The notes: a model not told the origin generated them from the sequence alone. Counted from the first letter of the stretch, positions 44,079 to 53,222 are shown. The stretch: 64,000 nucleotides of DNA from Planomicrobium sp. Y74 (GCF_003668635.1 NZ_RCWH01000009.1:37037-101036); one strand, 5' to 3'. Numbers and translations: made by a program.

Positions 44079-44437
44079 GTGATCGTCAAATATAAAAAAT
44101 CCTCCCGAAAAATTGCTATGGACCTTCTCTCCTTCATGCCTGGAGAGACCAGTTAAAACAATTGCAGAAAACCTTGCGGTTGTATGTAGAAAACAAAAAC
44201 TGGCAGCTGTATCTTTGGAAAAAAGGAGAAGACTTTGTAGGTCTGATCGGAATTGAAGTGGATGAACAATCTTTTGTCGTTCGTCATGCTTCGGTCAACC
44301 CTTCCTTCCGCGGAGAAGGCATTGGCCGTGCTATGGTTGAAAAAGTTCAACAGCTAATGGAACCCATCGCGATGCAGGCAGCTCCGGAAACGGAAGCAGC
44401 CCTTGCGAAATGCTTGGAACAAAAAGATCAAGGCTAA
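44079..44437 (+). pseudogene. ribT: ribT (GNAT acetyltransferase of the riboflavin locus type) with one frameshift
   Basis: GTG 44079 opens IVKYKKSSRKIAMDLLSFMPG, matching Bacillus RibT, then reaches a stop. The downstream frame continues DQLKQLQKTLRLYVENKNWQ and the acetyl-CoA site VNPSFRGEGIGRAMV. The frames join if one base is added around 44142-44146 (GGAGAGA). RibT normally ends the rib operon; here it is alone. It is either a pseudogene or an assembly error. Confidence 0.7.
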
Positions 44438-44530
44438 TGTTCATATGCCACTCAGAGGTAATCTCCAAAGCCAATTCCAATAAAGGACACTGCGTGAGCC
44501 TATTCAGGAATGAAGAAAGGAATGAGACAA

Positions 44531-44920
44531 ATGGAACACATGAAAAATGCAGCTGAGAAAGTAGGGCTGCTGCTGAATGCAGAGATTGAAATCGAACCGG
44601 GAAAATGCATCGTTAAAAAGAAAAGAACCATCGACATCCATGCTGATAATCTATTTTTTCCTTGTATACTTGATATGGATATTTCATTTGAAGATTTCCG
44701 GAATAATGGCTTTGCTGTCAACCGAGCAGAAATTTTTTTGCTCCCGGAGGAACTCCCTGCCTTCACGATCGCCCTGAATGAAAACCAAATTCCGTTTCCT
44801 ACCGACTACCAGCAGTGGCAGGTGACCAATCCAAATATTGTCAGCATCTGGATTAAATCTATAGAGCCTCCTGAACATTTTGCTGAACGCCTTTCGATAG
44901 CTTTACGCGTAATCGAATAG
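44531..44920 (+). CDS. DUF1259-like protein
   Basis: The 129-residue protein begins at ATG 44531 (AAAGGA 8 bp upstream). The second half, NRAEIFLLPEELPAFTIAL then SIWIKSIEPPEHFAERLSIAL, resembles the DUF1259 domain (EIxLLPEEVNPF..., with final helix). The HNHW-type motif of the usual family is replaced by DYQQW, so it is a diverged member. It is cytoplasmic, as no signal peptide is present. The function is not known. Confidence 0.55.
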   Translation: MEHMKNAAEKVGLLLNAEIEIEPGKCIVKKKRTIDIHADNLFFPCILDMDISFEDFRNNGFAVNRAEIFLLPEELPAFTIALNENQIPFPTDYQQWQVTNPNIVSIWIKSIEPPEHFAERLSIALRVIE

Positions 44921-44990
44921 TAGATTCGGCTCTTTAATTGTTTGTTAAAAATGACTTCAGCGACTACCCACTAATAACACATGTCGAAAT

Positions 44991-45024
44991 GGAGAAGGCA
45001 CGAATTGCGCCTTCTCTTTTTTAT
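44991..45024 (+). terminator. Rho-independent terminator
   Basis: GGAGAAGGC pairs with GCCTTCTC, followed by TTTTTTATT. Confidence 0.85.
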
Positions 45025-45066
45025 TAAAGCAAATAAATCTTACTCATTCTTAGGAAAACAGCACAT

Positions 45067-45096
45067 CAAAAAAGGACCTCGTTAAAGGTCCTTTTC
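45067..45096 (-). terminator. Terminator of the DUF2512 gene
   Basis: On the minus strand AAAAGGACCT and AGGTCCTTTTTT pair around an 8-nt loop, directly after the stop. Confidence 0.88.
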
Positions 45097-45100
45097 TGAA

Positions 45101-45532
45101 TTAATGGTTGTTATGTGTTGCATGGTTATGTTTTTCAGGGAAAACGTGGCGATCCAAGTATTTATGGAAGAACCACTCACCTGCACCGATTACCAAAGCA
45201 GAAATGATTGCAGCTTGAATGAGGTCTGGAGTTTCAGCCAACAAAACTTCCCCCATCAGCCAAATCACCAGGAAAGACAAGACGATGTCAGACACTGTTG
45301 CCATGGCATTACGCTTCGTATGGTCGTCGTTATGGTCCGCCCGGTTGTGGTCCTCACGATCCCCGGTTTTGCGGAAAATCATCAGATCGCCCAGAGCATA
45401 AGCTACCAAAGTTAAAACTGCACTAATCAACAGCGTATCACCGAATTCAACATCATAAATCCCTGTCAGGATCACCAGAAGGACAACGGCAATCATGACA
45501 AACTTAATAATAAGAGCTTTTAAATGATTCAT
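45101..45532 (-). CDS. DUF2512 (YndM-like) membrane protein
   Basis: The 143-residue protein has four predicted membrane helices (LKALIIKFVMIAVVLLVI, TLLISAVLTLVAYALGDLM, TVSDIVLSFLVIWLMGEV, IQAAIISALVIGAGEWFFH), typical of DUF2512. An unusual His/Asp-rich loop (REDHNRADHNDDHTKRN) and a His-rich tail (HNHATHNNH) could bind metal; that is inference. AAAGGAGG precedes the ATG. Confidence 0.85.
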   Translation of the reverse strand: MNHLKALIIKFVMIAVVLLVILTGIYDVEFGDTLLISAVLTLVAYALGDLMIFRKTGDREDHNRADHNDDHTKRNAMATVSDIVLSFLVIWLMGEVLLAETPDLIQAAIISALVIGAGEWFFHKYLDRHVFPEKHNHATHNNH

Positions 45533-45882
45533 TGCTTTTCCTCCTTTCCATTTTGTAGGTACAAGCTAGCTATACCCCGTTGTTTTCCGGATTAATCATT
45601 TCTCCAAATGACATTACAGCTTCATCCAGTCTTTTTGAAGTGCTCGAAGCCGCCATCTTTCAGGGAATGACCGTATAGGTGTATAGGTTCAATAAATTAT
45701 ACAGTTGAGGCTTAAAACAGGATTATCGCTGCGAATATGGGGGAACTCTAAACATAATGATTTACAGAAATAGAAAAGAGGAATGTCTCATGCTGCCAGA
45801 ATCCAAAAGACAGTCATCATGCACTAAATCAAGTGATGACGCTACAGGGGCTTAATTCAAAATAACGAGTAAAAAAACGATC
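45533..45882. other. Intergenic stretch, nothing recognised
   Basis: No start/RBS pair, hairpin or repeat that I can support, apart from promoter-like AT tracts upstream of the DUF2512 gene. Confidence 0.4.
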
Positions 45883-46083
45883 ATGGAAACCAGTCTCTAT
45901 TCGGTATATATCGTCACAGCAAAGGGACAGGCAACGGCAAATGACGAGGTATTACTGGTTGAACACCCGCCTGCCAAAGAACCGTCAGCCCATTTTTTGC
46001 CCATAAAAATCAATGAATCAGCAACGACTTCAAAAATATCAAAAGAAGTGACTGAAGCGGTTCACACTCATTTTGCTCGATAG
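45883..46083 (+). CDS. Possible small hypothetical protein (66 residues)
   Basis: METSLYSVYIVTAKGQATAN to VTEAVHTHFAR reads like protein, but no proper ribosome binding site precedes the ATG (only AACGAG far upstream) and no relatives are recognised. It may be the remnant of a longer gene. Confidence 0.33.
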   Translation: METSLYSVYIVTAKGQATANDEVLLVEHPPAKEPSAHFLPIKINESATTSKISKEVTEAVHTHFAR

Positions 46084-46248
46084 GATTAGCACTCTCACTA
46101 ATCAGCCGGAGTTTTGGTTCTTCACCGACTGGTATTCCTTGGCTTTCAACTGGGTTCTTTTTCATTCGAGGAATCAGACGTTTAGGAATAGAGGAAATAA
46201 GGGAAGTAAATAGAACTACAGGCAAAAAAGAAAGAGGAGTGATGGAAC

Positions 46249-46854
46249 GTGGTCAGAATTGCAGTGGAACACCCATTTACAGATGTCCGCCGTGCGTTAA
46301 AGAAAAAAGGGTACCAGGCAGAGATGGTGAAGCAGACAGCAGATGCCGCCGGTTATGACGTTCTGGTGGCACGCAAGCAGAATACCTTTACAGGTTCTGA
46401 TGCAGAAGGATCCGTGGTGGAAACCAGTGGACGCAGCGTCAATGAAATCATTGAAGAAGTAGAAGAACGCCTGCAACGCGCTGGTAAAATTGCCGGCCAT
46501 GCAGATGCTACGAAAGGCAGTTCCGGCGGCAGATTTACTACTGGAGTTGTCACCGGCGCCTTGGTCGGCGCGGCAGCCGCACTTCTTCTCACCCCGAAAA
46601 GCGGAAAAGAAATGCAAAGCGCTGTGAAAGAGAAAATCTCGAGTGGAAATTCCGGAGAAGATGGAAACGAAAAATTGAAGCAAGTGAAAGAAAAAGCGGG
46701 CGAGGTCGCGAATCAAGCGAAAGAAAAAGCAACAGAAGTAACAAATCAAGTAAAAGAAAAAGCGGATGTTGCGAAAGAACAGAATGGAAACGGTGGATCT
46801 AAAGAAGCGGAAAAACCAGAAAAGCATAAGAATGAACAGAATAAGCAGTCCTAA
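46249..46854 (+). CDS. YkuS (UPF0180)-YtxH fusion protein
   Basis: The 201-residue protein joins two families. Residues 1-80 are UPF0180/YkuS-like (VRIAVEHPFTDVRRALKKKGYQ, DVLVARKQNTF). Residues ~95-200 are YtxH-like (one hydrophobic Gly/Ala helix GVVTGALVGAAAALLLTPKSGKEM, then a Lys/Glu amphipathic repeat with VKEKAxEVxNQ periods). YtxH proteins are general-stress-associated membrane proteins. The start is GTG 46249 (AGAGGAG 9 bp upstream). A strong terminator follows. Confidence 0.82.
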   Translation: MVRIAVEHPFTDVRRALKKKGYQAEMVKQTADAAGYDVLVARKQNTFTGSDAEGSVVETSGRSVNEIIEEVEERLQRAGKIAGHADATKGSSGGRFTTGVVTGALVGAAAALLLTPKSGKEMQSAVKEKISSGNSGEDGNEKLKQVKEKAGEVANQAKEKATEVTNQVKEKADVAKEQNGNGGSKEAEKPEKHKNEQNKQS

Positions 46855-46863
46855 ACCACTTAA

Positions 46864-46905
46864 CCCCGCAGAACCACTTGGTATGTGGTTCTTTCGGGTT
46901 TTTTA
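46864..46905 (+). terminator. Rho-independent terminator
   Basis: CCCGCAGAACCAC pairs with GTGGTTCTTTCGGG, followed by TTTTTTAT. Confidence 0.9.
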
Positions 46906-47045
46906 TGAAAAGTATGATTTTCTCTAGATCCTTGTCTGCCCATTTTGATTAATGCATTATGATTTTTAGTAGCTGTTACTGTCTGTAAAGATGCTTCCAT
47001 CTTTTCCTGCTGATAATTCAAGAATTGTAAGTTGAAGAAATCCCT

Positions 47046-47372
47046 TTAACCCCATGTTTCCCATAACATGGCAGAAACCTCGGCTAAGCAAATACTTGCG
47101 CCGACCCAGCCATATAGATCAGGTGTCTTTTTATCAATCCCCCATCCCCATAGAACGGAGAGGATAATGAAAACTCCACCGTAGGCTGCGTAAATACGGC
47201 CGAATGAAGAAAATGAATGAAAAGTAGCAATCATTCCATATAAAGCTAATTCAATACCGCCGAAAATTCCTAAATACAATGGCGTTCCTTCTCGCAACCA
47301 CAACCAAATCAAATAATCTCCCCCAAATTCTGCGATCCCTGTGATGATAACTAAGAGAATGGGATAAATCAT
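47046..47372 (-). CDS. YnfA/UPF0060 family small membrane protein
   Basis: The 108-residue protein has four transmembrane helices and the family motifs GIAEFGGDYLIWLWLREG and GRIYAAYGGVFIILSVLWGW. UPF0060 proteins resemble small multidrug-resistance transporters in topology; the substrate is unproven. ATG 47372 is preferred, with AGGGAG 9 bp upstream. Confidence 0.92.
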   Translation of the reverse strand: MIYPILLVIITGIAEFGGDYLIWLWLREGTPLYLGIFGGIELALYGMIATFHSFSSFGRIYAAYGGVFIILSVLWGWGIDKKTPDLYGWVGASICLAEVSAMLWETWG

Positions 47373-47664
47373 TGCTGTTACTCCCTTCACTCTTCTAAAT
47401 CTATTGCCAAATAGATTTTCATTCTAATTTCTAGCCACTGTAATCGTAACCATATCAAATCGAGAATACTATGAAATGCATTAGATTTAACTCAAATAGC
47501 AAAAGAGAGTAAACTAAACAGCGATTGTGAAAGTACCTTTAGCATGACGCTTTTCTTTTTTGACTAAATATTATAAATAAAAGTGATAAACTGGTAGTAT
47601 GGTGTGACCCTTGGATTCTCCCGACTTTATTTAGTCAATTTTCAAAATGAAAGGAGAATGCTCC

Positions 47665-47895
47665 ATGAAAAAAGAAGATATTCAAGTCTTATTGGACACC
47701 ATTCGCCAGTATAATGATGTGGAAATCACTCAAACCTTTACAAAAAATTACGAAGACTGGATTGACGTAAAATGCATCACAGGCACTCATAAACTTGAAT
47801 TGACTTATTTACAGTCAGGAAAAGTGGAGTACTATGAATCTATTCAGGAAGCTGTAGATGTTATTCACAAAAATATTTCTTCTGCAGCTTTATGA
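47665..47895 (+). CDS. Small paralogous protein C (76 residues)
   Basis: Fits the family pattern well: IQVLLDTIRQYNDVEITQTF, DWIDVKCITGTHKLELTY, then VEYYESIQEAVDVI. It is closest to the copy at 49794 (both have DWI-V-C and LELTY). ATG 47665 has AGGAGA 7 bp upstream. About 55 bp of leader, including GGATTCT and the GACT/AGTC hairpin, is conserved with paralogue A, which points to a duplicated gene plus control region. Confidence 0.72.
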   Translation: MKKEDIQVLLDTIRQYNDVEITQTFTKNYEDWIDVKCITGTHKLELTYLQSGKVEYYESIQEAVDVIHKNISSAAL

Positions 47896-48045
47896 ACATT
47901 TCTATCTGTAAGTAAAATAAAACGGAAGATCATCTGTGGTACTGCATACCCTCTCTGAAATGTACATCAAGGGAAAAGAAAGTAATTTTTAAATGAGAGA
48001 ACCGTGAGATGCAAAGGACTAACTGAAGAACTTATTCGAAAGAAA

Positions 48046-48093
48046 AGTAAGATTTGACTGCTGTCTTTTGAGCAGTTGATCTTACTTTTTTAT
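48046..48093 (+). terminator. Rho-independent terminator
   Basis: GTAAGAT-TTG-ACTGCT pairs with AGCAGT-TG-ATCTTAC, followed by TTTTTTATTT, about 150 bp after paralogue C. The rest of 47896-48218 shows no gene. Confidence 0.85.
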
Positions 48094-48218
48094 TTATTCC
48101 TCTATACATGTCATTTTAAGCTCTCAGTACTTGCATGGAAAAAAGAAGAAAATTTATAGTAAACTTCTTCTCTTCCGTTCATCCCTCACAATGTAAAATG
48201 AATTAAGTGTTTTTATAC

Positions 48219-48913
48219 TTATCGCTCCTTTGGTTCCAACAGTAAGACAATGTAACTTACATCGTTTTCAAAATTCCACTCCAGGAAGATTTCGCTGATG
48301 GTTCGTTTTAAAGCATCTTCTAAGTTGACCTCTTCCAACACCTGGAGCTCCAATGGTCCTTTGGCCAGCCTTAATTCCTCGACAAATCCGTTTTTTATCA
48401 GCTTTTGTTCAATCCGCACCATGATGCCCGAACGGCGGATTAAGATGGTTCGGTCGCTCAACCAGTAGATTCCCATTCGGTCCGTACTTTCTCGACTTTG
48501 TTGCTTGCCTCCATGATTTCTTTTCGAACAGCTTCTGGATTGCTGTCATCCGGCCAGTTTTCGGGGACTTCCGTTGCTTCTTCCATCACGCCAATGATCA
48601 TACCGGTTTCTTTATCTAGATGCCAATCAGCGTAGACTTCTTTCAGTTCAATTTTTGCCACTTCATTGAGTCCCTGGATAATTTCCGGTTTCAAATCAAG
48701 CATCATCAAGTCTCTCGTCGCCAGAACCCGCGTGCTTTCTTCCTGCTTCACCTGAAGCTTTTCCATTGGAGCCAATAACCCCCGGAAATGGATGGTGATA
48801 AACGGATGCTTAACGGTGACATAGACCGATGTCGGTCCTTTCCCAAAATGCTTTCGTAATAAGGTCGAGATGTAACTGCCCACTTCGGATTCGAGTGTCT
48901 TTTCCTTATCCAT
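48219..48913 (-). pseudogene. MpsC-like (DUF2294) protein gene 2, with one frameshift
   Basis: Residues from ATG 48913 (VGSYISTLLRKHFGKGPTSVYV, ELKEVYADWHLDKETGMIIG) match the first half of the neighbouring gene at 48951. After VEKVRTE the frame is lost. The second half (IYWLSDRTILIRRSGIMV, FLEWNFENDVSYIVLLL) continues in another frame down to 48219. One missing base around 48478-48490 explains it. GGGGG lies 6 bp before the ATG. Confidence 0.75.
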
Positions 48914-48950
48914 TTTCACGCCCCCTTCAGCTGCAACGGCCTGTTCTCTC

Positions 48951-49649
48951 TTATTCAATTGATGATTTTAAAAGAAAAACCATATAAGCTTTATCTTCTA
49001 AAAAATTCCAATCCACGAATAAATCGTTGATATTCCGATCGAATACAGGTTCCAGCTTGATAAATTCCATCACACGATGCTCCAACGGCCGCTTGGCTAA
49101 CCGCAGTTCTTCAATCACGCCATTCCTGATCAATTCTTTTTCAATATCGACCATGAAGCCCTTCCGCTCAATCAGGACCGTCGTGTCATCCAGCCAATAG
49201 ACTTCAATAAAGTCGGGTTCTTTTTGTGTTTTTTTACTGATGGTGATGACTTTCTCCTTTAAAGCGCTTGTGTTCACTTCTACCGGACTTTCCAACAGGG
49301 CTTGATCGGCTTCTGCATCCAGTACCGCAATGAACATGCCACTGCCTTTTTCCAGGTTCCAGTCTGCGTACAGTTCCTTTACGTTCACACCCGTAATAGC
49401 GTTCAATCCTTGAAGCAATTCCGGTTTGACTCCATCCAGCAAGATATCCCTTGTTTTAGCTACCCGTTTGACTTCGTTTCTTTTTAAGAGAAGCTGTTCG
49501 CTTGGAATAAAAAAATCAACGAGATGAATCACCATGAAAGGAGCTCTTATGGCAGCACGCACAGATTGGGGACTCTCGCCGAATTGTTGGGACAGAAAAG
49601 AGGAGATGTAATCTTCCACTTCCTTTTGAGTTGGTTGATTGTTTTTCAT
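48951..49649 (-). CDS. MpsC-like (DUF2294) protein 1, two tandem domains
   Basis: The 232-residue protein consists of two similar halves (~10-100 and ~135-230), each ending in a DWNL/DWNF motif (ELYADWNLEKGSGMFIAVL, DLFVDWNFLEDKAYMVFLL). This is the DUF2294/MpsC domain (PF10057). It is cytoplasmic by sequence. The family has been linked to a sodium-dependent membrane-potential system in Staphylococcus, but no mpsA/mpsB partner is present here. GGAGC lies before the ATG. A broken paralogue follows 38 bp downstream. Confidence 0.85.
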   Translation of the reverse strand: MKNNQPTQKEVEDYISSFLSQQFGESPQSVRAAIRAPFMVIHLVDFFIPSEQLLLKRNEVKRVAKTRDILLDGVKPELLQGLNAITGVNVKELYADWNLEKGSGMFIAVLDAEADQALLESPVEVNTSALKEKVITISKKTQKEPDFIEVYWLDDTTVLIERKGFMVDIEKELIRNGVIEELRLAKRPLEHRVMEFIKLEPVFDRNINDLFVDWNFLEDKAYMVFLLKSSIE

Positions 49650-49793
49650 AGGCCAAGCTCCTTTGAATAGAATCAGTTTTCTGTGATTTACAGTATACAG
49701 GGATGAAGGAGAAATAGACAGAACACAGTGCCGTACATGTTAGTTTAAAAGGGTCCCGTTATGTTCCCCCTGTTTTTCTTCGCATGATCTATT

Positions 49794-50042
49794 TTAAAAA
49801 TCCGGTGGGTTAACAATGGAAGTATCATTCATGTATTTGGCTATGACAGTGGCAGCCTCATCGATCGATTCATAAAGGATTACTTCTTTGGTCTGGACAT
49901 ATGTTAATTCCAGGATTCGGGTATCGGGTTGGCACCGGACTTCAATCCAATCCGTTTCTGTTTTGTTGAAGGTTTGGTTGATGTTGACGGTGTTGTACTG
50001 GCAAACCGTTTCGAGAAGTTCTTTTATGCTCTCCCGTTTCAT
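49794..50042 (-). CDS. Small paralogous protein D (82 residues)
   Basis: IKELLETVCQYNTVNINQTF, DWIEVRCQPDTRILELTY, then ILYESIDEAATVIAKYM: the same family as 43103, 43469 and 47665, but on the minus strand. AGGAGAATCGCC precedes the ATG, like the AGGAGAATxxxCC of the other copies. The function is unknown. Confidence 0.72.
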   Translation of the reverse strand: MKRESIKELLETVCQYNTVNINQTFNKTETDWIEVRCQPDTRILELTYVQTKEVILYESIDEAATVIAKYMNDTSIVNPPDF

Positions 50043-50097
50043 TGGCGATTCTCCTATCTACATAAAAACAGCTTAAAAACCTGGGTATCGGTTGTGA

Positions 50098-50136
50098 TAA
50101 AAAAAGCCGCAAAGAATCCAATTATTCTTTGCGGCT
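50098..50136 (-). terminator. Strong terminator, minus direction
   Basis: A perfect 12-bp stem GCCGCAAAGAAT / ATTCTTTGCGGC with TTTTTTTATC on the minus strand. The nearest upstream minus-strand gene ends 370 bp away behind its own terminator, so the transcript ended here may be a small RNA covering the repeat copy at 50344. Confidence 0.75.
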
Positions 50137-50305
50137 TTGCGGGTAGCGCTATCGTCTTCAGTATTGTACCGATATCCTGTATTCAGTTGGGTTAGTAACT
50201 TTTTCATCCAATTTACATTTTATTAGAGTTGGCATTTCAAGTAAAGTGGATTGCTTTTTAACTTTTCGGAATACTCAACTCCTTTTCTATTCATCTGCTT
50301 TTCCC

Positions 50306-50369
50306 TTTTCTTCAGTTAAAGAAAGGAACCGGAAGAGAAGCAGCTTCCGATAAGTCATCATATGTTAAC
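50306..50369 (-). repeat. Dispersed intergenic element, copy 8, minus orientation
   Basis: On the minus strand AGTTAACATATGATGAC then TTATCGGAAG is the box (50344-50369). CGGAAG and CTTCCG with purine/pyrimidine tracts follow. Confidence 0.52.
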
Positions 50370-50430
50370 TATAAAACTATATTTAATTATCCAAAGTATT
50401 CAAACCTCTGTTTAACTTTAACCTAATACA

Positions 50431-50481
50431 AAACTGTGCCCCCCCAAGGTTAAAGAAAATTCAACTTTTGGGAGGCAGCAC
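50431..50481 (-). terminator. Terminator of the copper ATPase gene
   Basis: On the minus strand GTGCTGCCTCCCAA pairs imperfectly with TTGGGGGGGCAC and is followed by AGTTTTGT. Confidence 0.65.
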
Positions 50482-50509
50482 TTTTCGTGTACGACAATTA
50501 AATGCTGTG

Positions 50510-52639
50510 TTAAACAGCTCTATTTTTTAGTTTCAATGTCATCGCATTGATAGCCACGATAACAGTGGACACGGACATCAGAACTGCTCCTGCTGCAGGA
50601 GCCAACGTAATCCCAATGGAGGCTAGAACACCCGCCGCTATGGGAATGGCAATAAAGTTATAACCGGCTCCCCACACAAGATTTTGTTTCATTTTACTGG
50701 TTGTTTTGTTGGCCAATTCGATAAAGGATTCAATATCCCCTGGATCCGACTGAGTCAAAATCACATCAGCAGAATCAATCGCGACTTGCGTTCCGGCTCC
50801 GACTGCTATACCAACGTCTGCAATTGCAAGAGACGGTGCATCGTTTACGCCATCACCGACCATGATGACAGTCTGCCCTTTGTTTTTCAGTGATTCCACT
50901 AAATCATATTTATCTTGTGGGGATTGATTGGCTCTGTATTCAATGCCCAGTTCCTCAGCCACCCCCTGGGCAGCGGTTTCATTGTCACCCGTAGCCATGA
51001 TCGGTTGGATACCGTTACGTTTCAATGCCTGTATCAGCGTTTTACTCGCTTCTTTTAATTCATCCCCTAAAGCGACCGTACCGATCGGTTTCCCGTCTTC
51101 AACCAGGACACTTAATGTGGCCCCTTTCGGAACATCCACCGCTACATCCCTTCCAAATGCCTTTTGACTGATCAATTCGTATTTTCGGCCATTGGCGCTT
51201 CCTTCCACACCAGCACCCGACACGACATCAATCGAATCAAAGTGGACAGGCTGAATCCCCTGTTTTTCAGCATAATGGACGATCGATTGGGCGATTGGGT
51301 GGCTCGATCCGCCTTCAATCCCTGCCATAAGGGCCGCGATTTCAGCTTCGGTATGTCGGCCATCCAGTATTTCCATGCTTAATACTTTAAATTCCCCAGT
51401 CGTCAAGGTGCCTGTTTTATCCAGTATCATCACATCAGACTTAGTTGCCAGTTCCAATGCTTCCCGGTCTTTCACCAGCAACCCGCGGCTTGCACCCAAA
51501 CTGGTGCTTCGTGCAATAACCAGCGGAATGGCGAGGCCGAGAGCGTGCGGACAAGCGATAACCAACGTCGTGACCGTAAAGAGAACTGCGGTTCGGAAAT
51601 CTGCTATAAACAGCCAAACGACAAACGCGATGACAGCTGCCGCAATGGCGATATAAAATAGCCATCCTGCTACTTTTTGGGCCAAATTTTCAGCTCTTGA
51701 AGGCTGCTTTTGAGCCTCGCTAATCAAGGTTTGCACTTGAGAAAGGAACGATTGGTCACCGGTTTCCTGTACTTCAAGATATAAGATGCCTGCACCGTTC
51801 GTGGAACCGCCGATCGCTTTGTCTCCGACTCCTTTTTCAATGGGTTTAGATTCTCCCGTCAAAAGAGCTTCATTGATCCGGGAGGCTCCTCGTTTGATGA
51901 TGCCATCTGCCGGAACATTTTCACCGGCCTGGACCCGTACCAGATCTCCGACTTTCAACTCGGTTACGGGACGCGTCTCGGTCGAATCGTCTTCCAATAC
52001 CACATGCGCATCTTTCGGCACTAATTCAGCGAGCGACTTTTGCGCGTCCCCTGCTTCGCCGACAGCTTTCATTTCAATCCAGTGACCAAGAAGCATAATC
52101 AACAGCAAGGAAGCGAATTCAAAGAAGAAATCCATGATATGTTCGCCGGTTACATAGCGTGCCAGCACTGCGTAAATACTATACAGATAGGAAACCGATA
52201 GTCCTAAAGAAATTAAAGCCATCATGCCCGGAGCTTTTTCCTTGAATTCAGCGATTGCCCCTTGATAGAAAGGTTTTCCGCCATAAATTAGCAATATGGT
52301 CGCTAATACCGCGACAATAATGTCCGAGTATGGAAAGGTGAATTGAAAAGGAAGCCGAATGTCCATCATCGGCGACAATATCAGAATGATGATGCCAACC
52401 GGCAGCGACTTCAGGAAAATCTCCTTAAAATTACCATGATGATGGTGTTCGTGATCATGCCCGCTGTGATCGGTATGATCATGATGATTGTGGTTCTGAG
52501 ATGGATTGCTGTGGTCATGGATGCCCTCTTTTACTTGCTCTTCATGGTAGACATGCCCAACATGTTCGGAATGATCCATTTTACTATGATCTACTTGTTC
52601 GTCGTGATGTTGGTGATGGTTCCCTTCTTGTTTCGCCAT
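50510..52639 (-). CDS. copB: CopB-type copper/silver P1B ATPase
   Basis: The 709-residue protein starts with a ~70-residue His-rich metal-binding region (HHQHHDEQVDHSKMDHSEH, HDHEHHHHG). Eight predicted helices follow, with the TGES actuator motif, the CPH membrane motif (VIACPHALGLAIPLV), DKTGTLTTG phosphorylation site, HP in SSHPIAQS, and GDGVNDAPSL. CPH plus the His-rich amino end places it in the CopB (P1B-3) group, exporting Cu (or Ag). It is divergent from the copper-storage gene. Confidence 0.96.
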   Translation of the reverse strand: MAKQEGNHHQHHDEQVDHSKMDHSEHVGHVYHEEQVKEGIHDHSNPSQNHNHHDHTDHSGHDHEHHHHGNFKEIFLKSLPVGIIILILSPMMDIRLPFQFTFPYSDIIVAVLATILLIYGGKPFYQGAIAEFKEKAPGMMALISLGLSVSYLYSIYAVLARYVTGEHIMDFFFEFASLLLIMLLGHWIEMKAVGEAGDAQKSLAELVPKDAHVVLEDDSTETRPVTELKVGDLVRVQAGENVPADGIIKRGASRINEALLTGESKPIEKGVGDKAIGGSTNGAGILYLEVQETGDQSFLSQVQTLISEAQKQPSRAENLAQKVAGWLFYIAIAAAVIAFVVWLFIADFRTAVLFTVTTLVIACPHALGLAIPLVIARSTSLGASRGLLVKDREALELATKSDVMILDKTGTLTTGEFKVLSMEILDGRHTEAEIAALMAGIEGGSSHPIAQSIVHYAEKQGIQPVHFDSIDVVSGAGVEGSANGRKYELISQKAFGRDVAVDVPKGATLSVLVEDGKPIGTVALGDELKEASKTLIQALKRNGIQPIMATGDNETAAQGVAEELGIEYRANQSPQDKYDLVESLKNKGQTVIMVGDGVNDAPSLAIADVGIAVGAGTQVAIDSADVILTQSDPGDIESFIELANKTTSKMKQNLVWGAGYNFIAIPIAAGVLASIGITLAPAAGAVLMSVSTVIVAINAMTLKLKNRAV

Positions 52640-52839
52640 AAAGATTCTCCTCTCAACTATTTTCTATTTTTCTGATATACATCTTCTTATTATAGAACCA
52701 AACTATCGAGAAATTGTCGAGATGCCGGTCCTTAAGTGAAATTGTGCAGTTTCTATGGAGTTAGGGAATCCCGGTTTAGTTTAAGGAACAAAGGGAAAGT
52801 TTAAAGTGAATTGAAAATACAAAAAATGGAGGTTTTAGA

Positions 52840-53172
52840 ATGGCTCATGAACAACATCAAGAACTGATTCAGGTATTGCACGATTGTGCAGCAGAATGTA
52901 ACCATTGTTTTGACGCGTGTTTACAGGAAGACGATGTAAAGATGATGGCCGAGTGTATCCGTTTGGACCGTGAATGTGCGGATATTTGTGCATTTCTTGA
53001 ACAAGCGATTACTCGTAACTCTCCGTTTGTTTCCGAATTGGCTAAAGTATGCGCAACTATTTGCGAAGCGTGCGGAAAAGAATGCGAAAAACACGCAGAC
53101 ATGCATGAACACTGCAAACGTTGTGCGGAAGCTTGCTACAGATGTGCAGAAGCTTGCCGGAGTATCGCGTAA
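52840..53172 (+). CDS. Csp-like four-helix-bundle copper-binding protein (DUF326)
   Basis: The 110-residue protein has 15 Cys residues in helical spacing (CAAECNHCFDACL, CIRLDRECADIC, CATICEACGKECE, CKRCAEACYRCAEACR), the copper-storage (Csp) pattern of Cys lining the core of a four-helix bundle. With no signal peptide it is cytosolic, as Csp3. It should bind many Cu(I) ions. GGAGG lies before the ATG, and a strong terminator follows. Confidence 0.93.
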   Translation: MAHEQHQELIQVLHDCAAECNHCFDACLQEDDVKMMAECIRLDRECADICAFLEQAITRNSPFVSELAKVCATICEACGKECEKHADMHEHCKRCAEACYRCAEACRSIA

Positions 53173-53177
53173 CTTAC

Positions 53178-53222
53178 ACGAAAAAGGCTCATGGGATTTC
53201 CTAATCCCCATGAGCCTTTTTC
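53178..53222 (+). terminator. Rho-independent terminator
   Basis: AAAAAGGCTCATGGG pairs with CCCATGAGCCTTTTT around a 10-nt loop. It also serves the convergent regulator gene. Confidence 0.92.

Noticed and set aside
48478..48490. Programmed ribosomal frameshift in the second mpsC-like gene
   Set aside because: No slippery heptamer or downstream pseudoknot is evident; the intact neighbouring paralogue needs no frameshift.
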